Assembly (NCBI RefSeq): GCF_027244095.1
Contig: NC_069660.1
Span: 288,260,863-288,324,862, forward strand
Direction of reading: 5' to 3'
Length of the DNA: 64,000 bases
Origin: Hemicordylus capensis
Taxonomy: Eukaryota > Chordata > Lepidosauria > Squamata > Cordylidae
Shown here: one piece after another, positions 1 to 12,483 of the stretch
Layout of the letters: each line of letters opens with the position of its first letter
How positions within the stretch are numbered: position 1 is the first letter of the stretch
The notes under the pieces: generated by a model
What the model was told of the DNA's origin: nothing
Databases searched by the model: none
The model's input: only the letters and a program-made list of their open reading frames with translations
Translations under genes and position numbers: made by a program

Positions 1-330
1 AGGTAGTGAAACAGGTTGTGCAACATTTTCTGCAAGAGAAATATCATAAGTTGCATATTACATACTATGCAACGTGTTGTGAAACAATTAAGTAGTGCCC
101 CATGTTGCACTAGAGGTAGTGCACCATTTTCCACAAACACAAGAACTAGTCTGGAACAGAGGTAACTTTCTTCACACAACTTCCTTGCATTCTGTCTTTA
201 TACTAGTGTAACAGCATTGTGCAAGCACTACACTAGTCTGGATGTTGTTCCTGTCTCTACTTTTTGTATATTTCAGACTTTTAGAACTACTTCATACATG
301 ATGAGTTATATGCAATCATATACATATATA
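1..330. repeat. Unclassified GTTGCA/TAGTGCA-rich sequence
   Basis: Short related words recur in both directions (TAGTGCAC, TTGCACTAG, CTAGTGTAAC, GTAGTGCAC, CACTAGTCTGGA). It looks like the inside of an interspersed repeat cut by the window edge, but I see no terminus or target duplication. Confidence 0.3.
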
Positions 331-1437
331 TAAATATACAGTATATGGAAATGATACTCATTAGGAAATGGTGCATGAACAGCTACATATATTTTGTTAA
401 AACTGCACATATATGTGTGACAGGAATGTATACCCATTTAGCAGCAAGGGGTTTTTTATGTACATGTGGCAAAATAGACACACATGCATCCATTACACAT
501 GCTGGTACTCACAGTTTCCTTCATGGAAGTAATATCTGAGTAGCAGATATGCAGCCTTAGGCCATCAGCTGTAGTCCTGATGTGAGAGATTTCACTTGCT
601 TACATAACAATAAAAAATCCTGACCTTTTTCTAAGCAAGGTGAAATTTGTTTTCTGTTAGTTCCAGGCATGGTATAAACATCTGAACTGGCTGAGGTTCA
701 GCTCTGGGGATAATAATAATATATAAACCTTGACAAATGTTAGATTATTCACAACATTTCTGCTTAACTTGAAGAATCAATACTTGAAAAACACTGAGTT
801 TACAACGTACACACAGTATAAGAAGGAGAAACAATATTAATGTTTGCAGGCAACAATTTCTCTTTTGCCATCTGGCTCAACTCCATATCCTTTTTCGAGA
901 GATGGACAGATGCTTTGTTTGCCACCAGCAGCCAGCTGCCACTCTGTGTTTGCTGAGAAATGGCCCTGTCTTTCCTGTTTCCTGTTTGAATTATTATCAA
1001 CTCTTTGGAGGACTGCAGATTTTCTAGGCTCAGCTAAGGGGAAATGAACATAGAGAAACCTGATAGGTTTGCCACAAGGTGGCACACATCTGCACAAAGT
1101 AAGCCTCACTGGATCTATTTATATTTATTGGCAGGAGCAGTTTCATGAGCAGAAATAAGCATGTCCTGAGCTAACCTTGCTACCTTCCCGACTTATCAGA
1201 ATAATGTTGGCACCGAGTATGGATTTTTTCCTACATTTATGTTCCAGATTATCTTGGAACATAAATCCAATAAAGCTGCTGTACAACTTCCTACTGATCC
1301 CACCTGCTAGATTCTAGAAACAATGTCCCCAACTTTCATTCACATACATACAAAGATACAACCTTACATTACATTACCTTCCATAACGCCATTCCTAACC
1401 CTAAACTCAGAGCCGCCCCATTAACTATAGCCCTGTT
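331..1437. other. No gene seen
   Basis: AT-rich sequence with no convincing ORF, splice structure or recognised repeat. Confidence 0.6.
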
Positions 1438-1716
1438 TAGGCATGTGCATGAACCTTGTGTGTGCTGGTGTTGCCACCATGCGTGAGCTGTTGGATTAGC
1501 GCCGTGGCCACAGGAAGCTGCCTGAAGCAGCAGTCATGCAGGTGAGGACCTGCTTACTTACTTTTAAAGGTGTCCATCACCGCCAGCCCCCCAGCACCAC
1601 CCTCAAACTGACAAATCAGTTCATGGTTGGGCTGAACCTGTACGAACTGGTTCGTAGAACCACAAACTAGTCCGCATTCAGACCAGTGCATTAACCTCGG
1701 TTTGTGCACATGCTTA
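1438..1716. mobile_element. Non-autonomous hAT element, TAGGGATGTGCA-end family
   Basis: Ends TAGGCATGTGCATGAACC and, reversed, CTAAGCATGTGCACAAACC. Flanked by the exact 8-bp duplication GCCCTGTT (1430-1437, 1717-1724), which marks a hAT insertion. Related copies: 20854, 24893, 30741, 61305 and a partial one near 36505. Confidence 0.82.
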
Positions 1717-1724
1717 GCCCTGTT

Positions 1725-2702
1725 CTCCCTTCTAGCCCTCCAGGTTCCCTCTCATTTTGATGATAACATTTATATTTTTTTTGGTTCAGCTGAGGAGAGT
1801 ATGACTTGTCTTTGTTAGTAAGGTAACAATTACAACTAAGTTACAAAGTACCCACCAGGAGCACACTAGAAGCGTTATCAGAGGCTTTTATAAATAAAGT
1901 TCAAAGTACTTGTGAAGAAGGTCACTTAAGGATACGTCCTCTGCAGGTCTCCAGTTTCATTTCTGAATTGGTCTGCTTAGAAATCTTTGCCTATTGCCAG
2001 GCCTTTCATGAGATGGCAATGTAAGCAATTAGATATGTGGATATTTCTCTTATATTTCTAATTTGAAAATAGGTTAAAGAAAGCTGCAATGTGGTGGTGA
2101 GTGCAGGTAGGTGCCATACGCATGTTTTGCAACACGATTCGGCAGTAATGTTCTCTGATTATCTGCAAATATTTGAGTTGAGCAGAGGGGAATAGGCAGC
2201 AAAGGTGCATCCCCTTCCTAAGCATTTGAGGAATTTCCCTCTTCCTTTACTTGGAAACATATTTTTCTTCTGCCCAAATATATATTTCCTCTCCTCACAA
2301 AAACTTAAGTCAGGAGTTGCTCCTCAACCTTTTCTTCTGTCTGAACCTACTCCTGGTAGGTTGTCAGTGCTAGTACAGTAGCATCAGTCTCCTCCTGCTC
2401 TTCCTCCTCCTCACCTACACCACCCCACAAAACAGCACAGTCTTGTTTCCCAAGGTTGTTTCTTGGAAGTCACCTCCAGAAATACAGACCATATATCTTT
2501 CTCTGGCCAGATCCAAGCTCCCTCTTCTGTTTCCTCTTCTTACTATCATGCAAAATAAAATCCATCCTGGTAGGCACAGTGTGACCTGCATTCCAAGCTG
2601 TAGGAACTCATCAGTTGACCATCAATGCCAATTATACATATTAGTTCTCTATTACATCCCTTGAAAGGTGAACCCTGCGAAAAAGAGGGGGAAAGGACAG
2701 AA
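1725..2702. other. No gene seen
   Basis: AT-rich non-coding sequence, pyrimidine-rich around 2220-2440. No repeat family recognised. Confidence 0.55.
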
Positions 2703-3006
2703 CATAGGGACATAGGAAGTTGCCATGTAGTGAGTCAGACCATTGGTCTTTCTAGCTCAGTATTGTCTCCACAGGCTGGCAGAGGCTTCTCCAAGGTTGC
2801 AGACAGGAATCTCTCTCAGCCCTATCTTGGAGATGCCAGGGAGGGAACGTGGAACCTTCTGCTCTTCCCAGAGTGGCTCCATCCCCTGAGGAGGAATATC
2901 TTACAGTGCTCATACTTCTAGTCTCCCATTCATATGCAACCAGGGCAGACCATGCTTAGTTAAGGGGACAAATCATGCTTGCTACCACAAGACCAGCTCT
3001 CCTCTC
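2703..3006 (-). mobile_element. tRNA-derived SINE, type A
   Basis: Read on the minus strand it starts GAGAGCTGGTCTTGTGGTAG and ends with CTATATGGCAGCTTCCTATG-like sequence. Near-identical units occur at 21546-22308 (interrupted), 43578-43880, 51817-52127, 55757-56058 and 62739-63050. The head has a tRNA-like A box (TGGTAGCAAGC). Confidence 0.85.
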
Positions 3007-3054
3007 ATATTCCAATCTGCACAGTTGGTGCATATTAGCATCTGGTTATTAAAT

Positions 3055-3129
3055 TAAGTGAAAAACTGCCCTGAGCCATTTTGGAAGGGTGGTATATAAA
3101 TCAAATAAATAAATAAATAAAATAATAAA
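3055..3129 (+). mobile_element. L2-type LINE 3' tail with (AAAT)n
   Basis: CCCTGAGCCATTTTGGAAGG followed by TGGTATATAAATCAAATAAA repeats, a tail shared with 22505-22558, 43128-43172 and 47693-47752. Confidence 0.65.
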
Positions 3130-3999
3130 AGGAACAGATTTCAGGACCATTTAACAATTACCAATATGTGGGTGGCTGCAAGGGGTAACAATAGCACAGA
3201 GTTATATATTCAAGCACTTCACAGCACTTCACAGAATATACACATTAATGGCCTGATACACTATGAAATATTGTGCAATGAAAATAATAATTCCATTCAA
3301 ATAGTACCTCCATGGCCCTAATAATAAATACAAAGGGTGCTTTACATTAAAATAATTATGCAAAAAACTCTTTTAAATTGTGAAACATTTTAAAAAGAGA
3401 AACGTTAGAAAAAATATGCCCTGAGAGGAAATCAACAGAAGATGCTGTAGAGTCTAGCGTCACCAGAGGCTGAATAAAAGATATCAGGCCATGTTTAGGG
3501 AGGAGGTGAAGTGATTGGGTTAGGGGTCTGGAGGGGAACATGTTTTACCCTGAAAGGCCTATCCAAGACACAGTGATGGAATCCCTATGCAACATGGTAG
3601 GGCTATTCTCATTATTCTAATTAGGCTAAGAGATGCATCCTACCTAAGTTCAGGAGCTGTACATGCTCCCATTTTCCAGTCATTTGCGAGTAAAAATCAA
3701 GGTAGAACGGGGAGGAAGAGATTGTCTGCTAAGCACAGTGGGGTTGGAGGGCTTTCCGTCCGACCTTGTTAAAGAGGTGGGTACAGCTGCCGGATAAGAC
3801 AGAGCTGATGTCTGATTGCAGGTAGCCACCAACTCCAGATTCCAGAAGCAGGTCTTAAATATACCATTAAGAGTCTCTCATAAAATTTTTGGAAGGGCTG
3901 TTACAATAGTGGAACACCATTGGCTATCACTATATGGCTACTATGCACCAACCTCAGATGCCATATACATAAAATAGCATGCTTCTGCATAAAGGGATT
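3130..3999. other. No gene seen
   Basis: No ORF, splice structure or recognised repeat beyond short AT-rich runs. Confidence 0.5.
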
Positions 4000-4135
4000 G
4001 GGCCATAGTTCAGTAGTAGAGCCTCTGCTTCGCAGGGTTCAGTCCCTGACATCTCCAGCTAGGGCTGGGAAAGAAACAGGTCTAAAACCCAGGAGAGCCA
4101 CTGCATGGCCACATTCAGTAAATACTAACTCATTA
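4000..4135 (+). mobile_element. tRNA-derived SINE, type D, fragment
   Basis: TAGTTCAGTAGTAGAGCCTC then a B-box-like GGTTCAGTCCCTGACATCTC. Relatives at 8222, 30651, 52262 (plus) and 40664, 61000 (minus). Confidence 0.65.
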
Positions 4136-4501
4136 AAATAAACATGACTGCCACCATCACTTCTAGTTTGGCCTTTAGAATATTCCAGATCAACTATTTT
4201 GTATTCATGCATTAATTGAGGCATAAGCTGAGATAATTGAACATACCTGAGCTGCTTAAATAAGTGGTATGTCTTTTCTATCGCTAGCAATACTCAATAT
4301 TTGTTTGTGCTGGTGGTTTGTTTGGTTTTTTGGTTTTTTTAAAAAAACATGCATCTGAAAATGGACTCTGCCCTCAGTTACTGTTTACTAACCCTTGTTG
4401 TAGTTGTTAGGAGATATAGTGAGAAGCTTTCAGCTGAAATTGAAAATGCCCTAATGCAGGGTGTTGGGGAACACTCCAAGAGTTACAGGCTTTGCAGGGT
4501 G

Positions 4502-4669
4502 CAGGGGTGTAGCTATAATTGAGTAAAAGGGTTCAAAGAAACTGGGGCCCCAGCTCTTGAGGGCCCTCCAGCTCCACCAATCCCTATTTTCTTCATTATC
4601 TCCCTCACTCTGGGGGGCCGCCAAAGAAAGGGGTGAACACGGGCCCCCACTCCCCTAGCTATGCCCCTG
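4502..4669. mobile_element. Non-autonomous hAT element, CAGGGGTGTAGCTA-end family
   Basis: Ends CAGGGGTGTAGCTATAATTG and CCTAGCTATGCCCCTG are inverted repeats. Flanking 8-mers GCAGGGTG / GTAGGGTG (4494-4501, 4670-4677) are a target duplication with one mismatch. A sister copy at 21330-21503 shares the interior. Confidence 0.83.
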
Positions 4670-4989
4670 GTAGGGTGAGTTGGTATATAAGGTAAATAGG
4701 ATCAATTTCCTGTCATCATCAGATGTCCACCACCACAGCAGATGGCTTCAGGTGACCATTTGTCTGGATATAAATAAAATTAGTGGTAACTGGAGGATTC
4801 AATTCCTGGTCAGATACAGATCACTGCCAGGGAGGCAGAGGCTAGTGAAAGAAGAGTGCCAGGAAAACAGTACAACCTAAGAAGCTTGAGGACTTCCCAG
4901 GACACTGGAGTTTCTCAGACTGTGATAAACTGGTGGATTATATTTCCCCCCTAGAATTCTGAAGGTCTATTGGAAACAATAAGTGCCCT

Positions 4990-5165
4990 AAGCAAGTTAG
5001 TGTGTTTGTTTATGCAGCATTTTTTATCCAAAGTGTTTTACAGTTTTGAGCTTGCTTATCCTGTCAACGACCCTGCAATATAAATGATTGTGGGTGGGGG
5101 GAGTATATTACAGGTGGGAAACTGAGGTTGAGAGAGGGTTTTTCCCCAGGGCCCACGAGTATATG
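4990..5165 (+). mobile_element. MIR/L2-like ancient repeat
   Basis: Contains GTGGGAAACTGAGG followed by a CCAGGGCCCAC stretch, the pattern of old amniote MIR/L2-type repeats. Diverged. Confidence 0.45.
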
Positions 5166-5454
5166 CCCTATAAGATATTTGCATTCAAAATAAATCCAAC
5201 TCTATGCCCACTAGAATTATATATTTCTCTCTGAGAAGTAACATATTCTCAATGCTAATCATGCCCTGACTTTGGGCTGTCTTGATTACTATCATAGTCA
5301 TGAATGAGTGCCAGGAACTTTAACAAAAGAACAATAATGTTCCTTATCAGCTGGAAATTTCTCCCCAGTCTTTGGAATGTAATGGCCTATTAGCATTTGG
5401 GGAGGTGGCACCCTGCTGCTATTGGGCTGAATCAGAAAAAAAGTTTGAAGTCAG

Positions 5455-5637
5455 GTAAAGGTAAAGTTTTGCCCTTGAGTTGGTGTCGACTTCTGGCGAC
5501 CACAAAGCCATGTGGGTTTTGCACAGTGTGAGATTATGACCTTCAGCACCTTCCAATATCGTTGCTAGGGATTCGAACCAGCAACCTCTTGTTCGCTAGG
5601 CAAGTCATGTCCCCGCTGCACCATTAGGTGGCTCTAC
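5455..5637 (-). mobile_element. tRNA-derived SINE, type B
   Basis: Reverse of the copy in KLF10 intron 2: AGTTGGTGTCGACTTCTGGC at one end and the tRNA-like CGCTGCACCATTAGGTGGCT at the other. Confidence 0.75.
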
Positions 5638-5679
5638 TGTAAGGTAATTTGGGTGAGGGAGAAAGAACAAACTAGGGGG

Positions 5680-5815
5680 CAGTGTTCTCTCTAACAGGGA
5701 TTCCCAGATGTTGTTGACTACAACTCCCAGAATCCCCAGCCACAATGGCTTTTGCTTGGGGATTATGGGAGTTGTAGTCCACAACATCTGGGAATCTCTG
5801 ATAGAGGCAACACTG
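5680..5815. mobile_element. Palindromic hAT MITE
   Basis: Arms CAGTGTTCTCTCTAACAGGG / CAGTGTTGCCTCTATCAGAG, with a long inner hairpin around GACTACAACTCCCAGAATCC. Flanked by CTAGGGGG / CTGGGGGG (one mismatch in 8). A truncated relative is at 62212-62330. Confidence 0.8.
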
Positions 5816-6033
5816 CTGGGGGGCACAGTTTTTGAAAAAAGGTGAAGAGGGGGAACAGCAGCATGGCTGCCCTCCTCCTGTAGCAAAGCTGTTCTCCATG
5901 TTTACTGGCTACATCTCCTTCCCATTTATTATATACAGATTGGATGTCTTTGAATCAGAACTTGTAGGACTGCTCCACAAAAGTTAGTATGTGGCAGGTG
6001 CATACTCTGAATTGATTATCTAAAATAAATCCT

Positions 6034-6061
6034 CACACACATCACACACACACACACACAA
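6034..6061 (+). repeat. (CA)n microsatellite
   Basis: Short near-perfect CA run. Confidence 0.9.
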
Positions 6062-7057
6062 TCTATAGACTATGAACATCTCCAAGTGGACACTCCATAT
6101 TATGGAATATTGGTAGAAGCAAGAAGTACAAGTGTCTCGTGTTTCCCTTTGCTCATGCTTCTCCACATTGTCCAAAAGAGAATTGATACATTCCTCATCC
6201 CAGTGAGATCATGATTTGATAGCAGCTTCCTGATTCCCCCATCCTCCCTAGTGAGATAAGCAAACTCTGGGTGCAGTGTCAGCTTCCCCATCCTACACTG
6301 GGCAGTGGAGGAGATACAACATTCCTTGTATACTGTTGTGCTCCAATTTGCCCCTGTATTATACAGAAAACCCAATGCAGTGAGTACATGAAAGAAATAA
6401 TAGAGGCCCAACTGTTTGAATGCACATCCAACAAACTAGCAGAATGCTAATTCTTTAGAGCCCTCTGGTACTCTACTTTCTGGCTGTATCAGAGCACATT
6501 TTAACTCTCTTTTATACTGCATAGCATATGTACAAAGGAAAATAACGAAAACTAGCTTAACTAGCACAGAGCATCTGCGCACTAGTACTTAATTGCTCCC
6601 CTCACCCCCTGCCACAGCCCCCCTCACCTCAGAGATCTCTCCACCCTCACCTGAGCCGCACTCCTGCTCCTCCTCCTCCATCTGGTTGCTTCCATCCCCC
6701 TCACCCCCCTTGGTCACTCCTCATTCATCCTTTCACGCCATCCCCCTCACCCCTCTTGGTCGCAGCTGCAGCGTTGCTGGCGCCTATTGGCCAAGCTGCA
6801 GCCCCCTATCCTGAGAGACCTCCCCACCCTCATCCACTCCCTACTCCTGCTCCTCCCCACAGGAGCAGCAGCAGCGGTTGACCGGGCCCTTCCTCGCTGT
6901 CGCCACTGCCATGGTCGCTCGTTCCCCTCAGGCCGCTGACAGTCCCGGACCCGTCCCTTGTCTGTCTGCCTGCCTCTCTCCGCTAATGGCCTTGGTAGCC
7001 CCAAACAGCATCCGTGGTTGACTGGGCCCTTCCTTGCTGCCAATAGGCTCCGCCATG

Positions 7058-7224
7058 CAGGGGCGTAACTACCATTAGGCAAGGGGAGGCGGCTGCCTGG
7101 GGGCCCCCACGCCTCGAGGGGGCCCCCAAAGGCAAGTCAAATGTGAAGTGAGTGTGTGTGTATCAGCGAGGGGCCCATTTTAAAATTTTGTCTCTGGGCC
7201 CACTCCAGCCTCGTTACGCCCCTG
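7058..7224. mobile_element. Non-autonomous hAT element, CAGGGGCGTAAC ends
   Basis: Inverted ends CAGGGGCGTAACTA / CGTTACGCCCCTG with an exact 8-bp target duplication CCGCCATG (7050-7057, 7225-7232). Confidence 0.85.
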
Positions 7225-7305
7225 CCGCCATGGTTGCTTATTCCCCTCAGGCCACTGACAGGCTCAGGCCCGTTCCTCGCCCTCCCTTCTTTCTCTCTCC
7301 TCCAC

Positions 7306-7310
<5 letters not shown>

Positions 7311-7385
<75 letters not shown>

Positions 7386-7387
7386 AC
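7311..7387 (+). repeat. (CT)25 (CA)13 compound microsatellite
   Basis: Perfect CT run 7311-7360 followed by a CA run to 7387. Confidence 0.97.
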
Positions 7388-8221
7388 CACTGCAGCTTCC
7401 TTTTCCTGAAGAGGCTCTTTCCTCCCTCACAACCCCTCTCTTCGCAGACCCCTGTCCACTATCATTCATTCATACATACATACATACATATATATCCTCT
7501 GCCATCAAGAACATCTTCCAACCAGTAACAGGCTCCTCCTCCCTAACTGCATATGGAATCCCCACTGCCCAATCAGGTGCTTCTGCTCACAAACTCTTAC
7601 GAGAGCTGCCACGCACAGGATTAGGCAGGGTTATGCCTTAGAGAATTATATACAGAGATGGAATCTATTGAAACAGGATCTATGGACACTTCCAAGTCAA
7701 TATCTGGAGCTCTCTGTATCATCCCTTTTGAGATGGCCAGCTGCTGTGATGCTAAAAAATGTTAACTATATCATGCTACATTATACTATGAAAGGATATT
7801 ATTATTATTATATGATTATTATAATTATACAATGATGCATGCAAATCCTGGTGTAATTAAATCACATTGTGTTAAAATGTTTACTGACAGTGTCACTTGT
7901 GGGTAATAAAAACCTTTAATTTCTGTATGTAGATAAAGACACCCAAACCTTGATATTACATCTCACTTTTACATTTTGCATATAATATCCTGGTTAGGCC
8001 TGAACAGATGTGCTCCATAACTGTGCAGCTTAACCCCTCATAATGTGGTCAGTTTGAGTTGGAAAATGGACTTCCAGCCTGTGTCTTGCAGTTTGGAAAA
8101 CAGAATGACTACTGAAGGCCACACTATATATTATGTAGGAGATTTGTGATTGGGTCTCCTAACAATTTTATTTTCACTATTAAAAAAGAGCCATGGAGCT
8201 CTTTTTATAAGATTTGATAAG

Positions 8222-8437
8222 AACACCAGGGGAGGGATGTAGCTCCATATTAAAATACTTGCATACAGATGCAATTACTTTAATACAGTTCAGTCCCATC
8301 ATCTCCAGGCAGCTAGAGCTAGGAAAGACCCCTCTCTCAAACCCTGGCCTGGAGAGCGTCTGCTGGTCACCATAGATACAGTAATACTGAGCTAGATGGA
8401 CAAATGGCATGTCTCAGTAGAAGGCAGTTTCTATGAG
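8222..8437 (+). mobile_element. tRNA-derived SINE, type D
   Basis: GGGATGTAGCTC head, GTTCAGTCCCATCATCTCCA B-box region and a tail ACTGAGCTAGATGGACAAAT, as in the other type D copies. Interrupted by about 40 bases of unrelated sequence. Confidence 0.6.
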
Positions 8438-8609
8438 GCAGGCCTCAACCTGTTTTCCCTTGCAGCTTTTCTGACGTAAACTGTGCCCCCCATCCCCATG
8501 CCAACCAAGCTGCTGCTCGTCCCATTAGGGAAGGAACTACTTTGGGTGCGTTTAGATTGAGAAAACATCATGAGGGAATGGTTAAACACACAGACCCACC
8601 CACTCCAAA

Positions 8610-9022
8610 TACTTTCTCACAAGTCTAGAACCAGAGGTCACCCCATGAAACTGAAGGTTGGGAAATTTAGGACCAACAAACGGAGGTACTTTTTCACACA
8701 GCACATAATTAATCTATGGAATTCCTTGCCATGGGATGTGGTGATAGCCATCAGCTTGGATGGCTTTAAAGGGGCTTAGACAGATTCATGGTGGACAGGT
8801 CTATCAATGGCTACTAGTCTGGTGGCTGTGGGCCACCTCCAGCCACAGAGGCAAGATGCCTCTAAACACCAGTTGCAGGGGAGCGACAGCAGGAGAGAGG
8901 GCATGCACATACCTCTTCCCTGTGGGCTCCCCAGAGGCATCTGGTGGACCACTGTGTGAAACAGGATGCTGGACTAGATGGGCCTTGTGCCTGATCCAGC
9001 AGGGCTGTTCTTATGCTCCAAT
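8610..9022 (+). mobile_element. CR1 LINE, 3' end
   Basis: From the end of the reverse-transcriptase frame (CTAGAACCAGAGGTCACCCC) through the 3' UTR to GATCCAGCAGGGCTGTTCTT. Truncated at the 5' side as usual for CR1. Confidence 0.85.
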
Positions 9023-9204
9023 TATATTTGGAGCTCTCCCCTGAGGCTGCTTTAAAGTAAAAAATGTAAACATTAGGAGATGAAATCACAGATCTCATAA
9101 TGTATAGATTAGCCCTGAGATTACTTAAATTGGCCATTCTTGGCCTAGGGTCCATCAGCTGGGGTAACTTATAATTTATTTGCTGCTGGATGAAAAGTAC
9201 AAGG

Positions 9205-9415
9205 GATAACTTTTTACTTATAACTTTTAATTTGAAACTTTTAAAATTTATAACTTTTAATTGTGGTTTTTAGCATGGTATTTTAACTTGTTTAATTTTA
9301 TTCTTTTAAAAATTGATTTATATTGTCTATTTTGTTAATGTTGTGAGCCACCCCAAGCAGTAGCATAGTGGAGGAGCAGGGCATAAATATTTCAAACAGA
9401 CAAATAAAAATAATC
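9205..9415 (+). mobile_element. L2-type LINE 3' end
   Basis: T/A-rich 3' UTR then GTGAGCCACCCCAAGCAG and a GGGCATAAATATTTC...AAATAAAAATAA tail. Confidence 0.6.
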
Positions 9416-11304
9416 ATGCTGCAAAAGATTTGTGTGATAAATATGAAGGTTTGATTCTGAGAAATACAACATTTTTGCAGAATTTATCACTGGCTTGGTT
9501 GCCTGCAATTCAAGCCAGATCCCTGCGACCTAAGAACCTCATGGTCACTCTAAATGCAGGATTGCCACCGTCAGATATTTACACTTGTTAGTCTTGTATG
9601 TCAACATGTCTGTACTATTTAAAAATAGCCGTAGGGGCTGGCTGACCCATTTGATCTCCAAGCCTTTGGCAATGTGCTTATGTTTTGGATATTTTCAGAC
9701 ATGATGCACCTGATTTTGAAGCAGGGCAAGTGGCCTGGTTCTAGGAAGAGTTTGTGACATCTGCTATAAGGACATTTGGCGAGAATTCATAAAGATTAAA
9801 AAGGTAAGGAGGACTATTTAAGTAGCTGACAATATATTACTTTTCTGCATCATATCATTACACACTTCTCCAAGTACTGAGAGGTTTCAGGGGCAGTGTT
9901 ATCCAGGTTTGGCTTCTTGAGAAAGAAAGAGAATACTGGAGACTTGTGGTCATTTTATAATTGTTGTTTTATTTACAAATATGCAAGCAGAATATCAGGT
10001 AGAGGCAAGCAGGATGTATGTTCCTATATGACAACTGATTCACTACCTTTCGTCGGATTTCCAGAGAAATAGTCCTGCACCCCAAGATGTCTTCAGTCAA
10101 CTCTCAGCTCAGTCCATCTCTCAGCAAAAAATGCTATTTTTTTGCACTTGCATCACTGCACTACATCAGCCCCTTCCCTTGGCTGGAGGAATCACCTCTT
10201 TCAAGCTCTGGTGTTTCCCCACATTCCTGAGCCATATCAGCATATCTCCCAATCATTTCCCATTACAAAAACATCTATTGATTCATTCAGGGGCATTAGC
10301 CTGGTAATCTCCCTTACAAAAAAAGGCCTTGTCCTTCAAACATACAATAGCATATGTATGTTTGCTATCTGCCTATATTCAGACAAGTCCATACAGTTTA
10401 GTGTTAACAGATACAAAATCTGCTTCAAACAGTATAGTAGTTCCTCCTCTTTCTTTTCCCTATTAATTCAAGATATTTGGGCTTGAAGCTGGGAACACAT
10501 ATGTAAAAGAATGTTGTGTACCTTATCAGTGAGCTACAAAACACTCTTTCATATTTCATATCAAAACGCTCTTTCTATATCCAAAGGATCATGGGTTGTA
10601 CCAGATGTCACTTAGAAAGAGGTTTGCTTCTGCATGAGAATCTCTATGGAACGATCAGGGTTTTCTGGCTCCCAGCTACTCTCTGTAGAAGAGTTCCACT
10701 AAACTCATGGACATCCTGATGCTGGGCATGGAACTAATTGCATTCTGTTGAGCCTACACTGTACTTTAAAAGCAAACTGGCCTGGACTTGTCCCAGGAAG
10801 AAAGGTAGTGCTTGCTTATAAATAGAAGCCAACACTGAGACTCTTCTGGAAGACTGTGTGGTGGTCTTGTTTGGCTTGTACACTTTTGGTTCTGGAATGC
10901 AAGACTTGCAAAACTAAACACAAGCAAAGGAGCCCCAGACTGGTTGATGTTATTAAGCAGCATAAATTGTTCAGGCTTCTCTTCACAGCAGAGAAGAAAA
11001 TTGCAAGTGTCTTCTTGGCTCTTTAGTACATGCCATATCAGCACTGCAGTGCCGGGGCAGTAATGCTAGCTGCTGCCAAGACAGTACTGCCGCTTAGCTA
11101 AGGAAAGTATATTGAAAATGCCTGCAGCATGTATTTCTGAAGTCAAAACAGCAAAATCTTTAATGCAATTTTATGCTAGGAATGCTGGAAAGACTGGGAC
11201 TCCCATATCCAAACCTCCCCTCTGCACTGGTAAGTTTTCCTTGCTGAATAATTCCATTTTGCATCACTTGGGACAAATTTATGTATTACCTTTTTATCCT
11301 GCCT
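9416..11304. other. No gene seen
   Basis: AT-rich sequence. The longest open frames (10142-10486 plus, 114 codons) have no recognisable domain and no matching splice structure. Confidence 0.5.
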
Positions 11305-11460
11305 TTCCTTCCAAGAGATAGCAACAGATACAGTTCTCTTCCTCCTATTTGCATCCTCACAACAATCCTGTGAAGGTTAGTCCGAGAGATAATGATTGGC
11401 TCAAAGTCATTCAGTGAGCTTCATGGCTGCCTGAGGATTTGAACCCCAAACTCTGTCACA
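11305..11460 (+). mobile_element. MIR/L2-like ancient repeat
   Basis: CATCCTCACAACAATCCTGT ... TTCAGTGAGCTTCATGGCTG ... GGATTTGAACCCC follows the pattern of very old amniote repeats. Confidence 0.5.
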
Positions 11461-11813
11461 ATATATCTATTTTGATGTCTTTCCATTATAATAGATAAGG
11501 AATTGTATTTTTTTGAATGAGAAGTTTTGCTCTAGAATAGTGTTTCCCAGGCTGTTCACCAAAGCATAATAGTGTGCCATGAGAGATTCACAAGAGAGTC
11601 TTGAAAAATAATCTAGCCACCATTTTGGATGTAGCCACCACAGGGGATGCAATACTCCTAAGGCTTGGTTGGAGACACTGTGTGGAACCAGACTTTAGCC
11701 ATGGTTCCATGTGACATCTGAACCAGTCCACTGTTGTGCTGCCTTTCAATGTCAATTTTTCAAATAATTTTTTTTAAAGGAAAGAACAGACATCTGTATT
11801 AAAGAAAACTATC

Positions 11814-11819
11814 TTTATT
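11814..11819 (-). promoter_or_regulatory. KLF10 poly(A) signal AATAAA
   Basis: TTTATT on the plus strand is AATAAA in the gene's direction. A second copy is at 11886-11891 and could give a 3' UTR about 70 bases shorter. These are the two canonical hexamers I saw at the expected distance. Confidence 0.65.
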
Positions 11820-12483
11820 GTAAACAAGATATAAAGTACAATATATAAGAAATATTGTGCAAAATTGTAAAGTAGTCACAAAATATTTATTACACCACTC
11901 TCCAGCATGGTAGAAGATGGAACAGGAACACAGGGAAAAGATGGTTTAATAATCATGGTGTACACATTTAGGGCAAACGTTTCAATTCCCTTTGTTTCTC
12001 ACATAACCCATCGTTTTCTGATCTTAATACAGCTTAAACTATATACCTTCAACATATAAAGGCCACTTATATTTCTATTATAAGCTATCTTCCAGAGTAA
12101 CATTTTCAGAAAGTAGCATAGCACACTACTCATCCTTTCTTCTGAACAAAAAACCCTCCTCATTTGCTCTTAAGATTATATTTTAAATAAAGTGCATTGT
12201 ATCAAAGATGAAATTTCAAGGATATAGAATTTTAAAAGACACAAATGAAACCAGAAGCAACTTAAAAGCAGAAACATCAAAAGATGCTGCTGTACAGCTA
12301 ATAGTACTAATCATGATGTTTTCAAAAGGAATAGGAAAAATACTATTAGACTTACATGTTAAAGCAATTAAATGGATCAACAGGATATTTTAAACCTCTC
12401 CAACCATATGACATGTCTCACTTAAATCTATGCTTAACAATTGTTCAGAATTGCTATAATTAGCTATATTTGATGTGCTAAGT

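Larger units (their letters stand above)
6590..7460. repeat. C-rich tract with an old tandem duplication
   Basis: Strongly CCT/CCC-rich. A unit GGGCCCTTCCTCGCTG ... CCATGGTCGCTCGTTCCCCT at about 6885-6957 is repeated, diverged, at about 7024-7049 plus 7225-7283; the hAT element at 7058-7224 splits the second unit. No gene recognised. Confidence 0.5.

Noticed and set aside
4004-4060. Functional tRNA genes at B-box matches (also 30651, 42061, 52270)
   Set aside because: Each is the head of a SINE with a shared non-tRNA body, the cloverleaf cannot be completed, and multiple copies exist.
7156-7641. 161-codon open frame over the CT/CA microsatellite
   Set aside because: Most of it translates the (CT)n(CA)n repeat as LSLSLS and HTHTHT.
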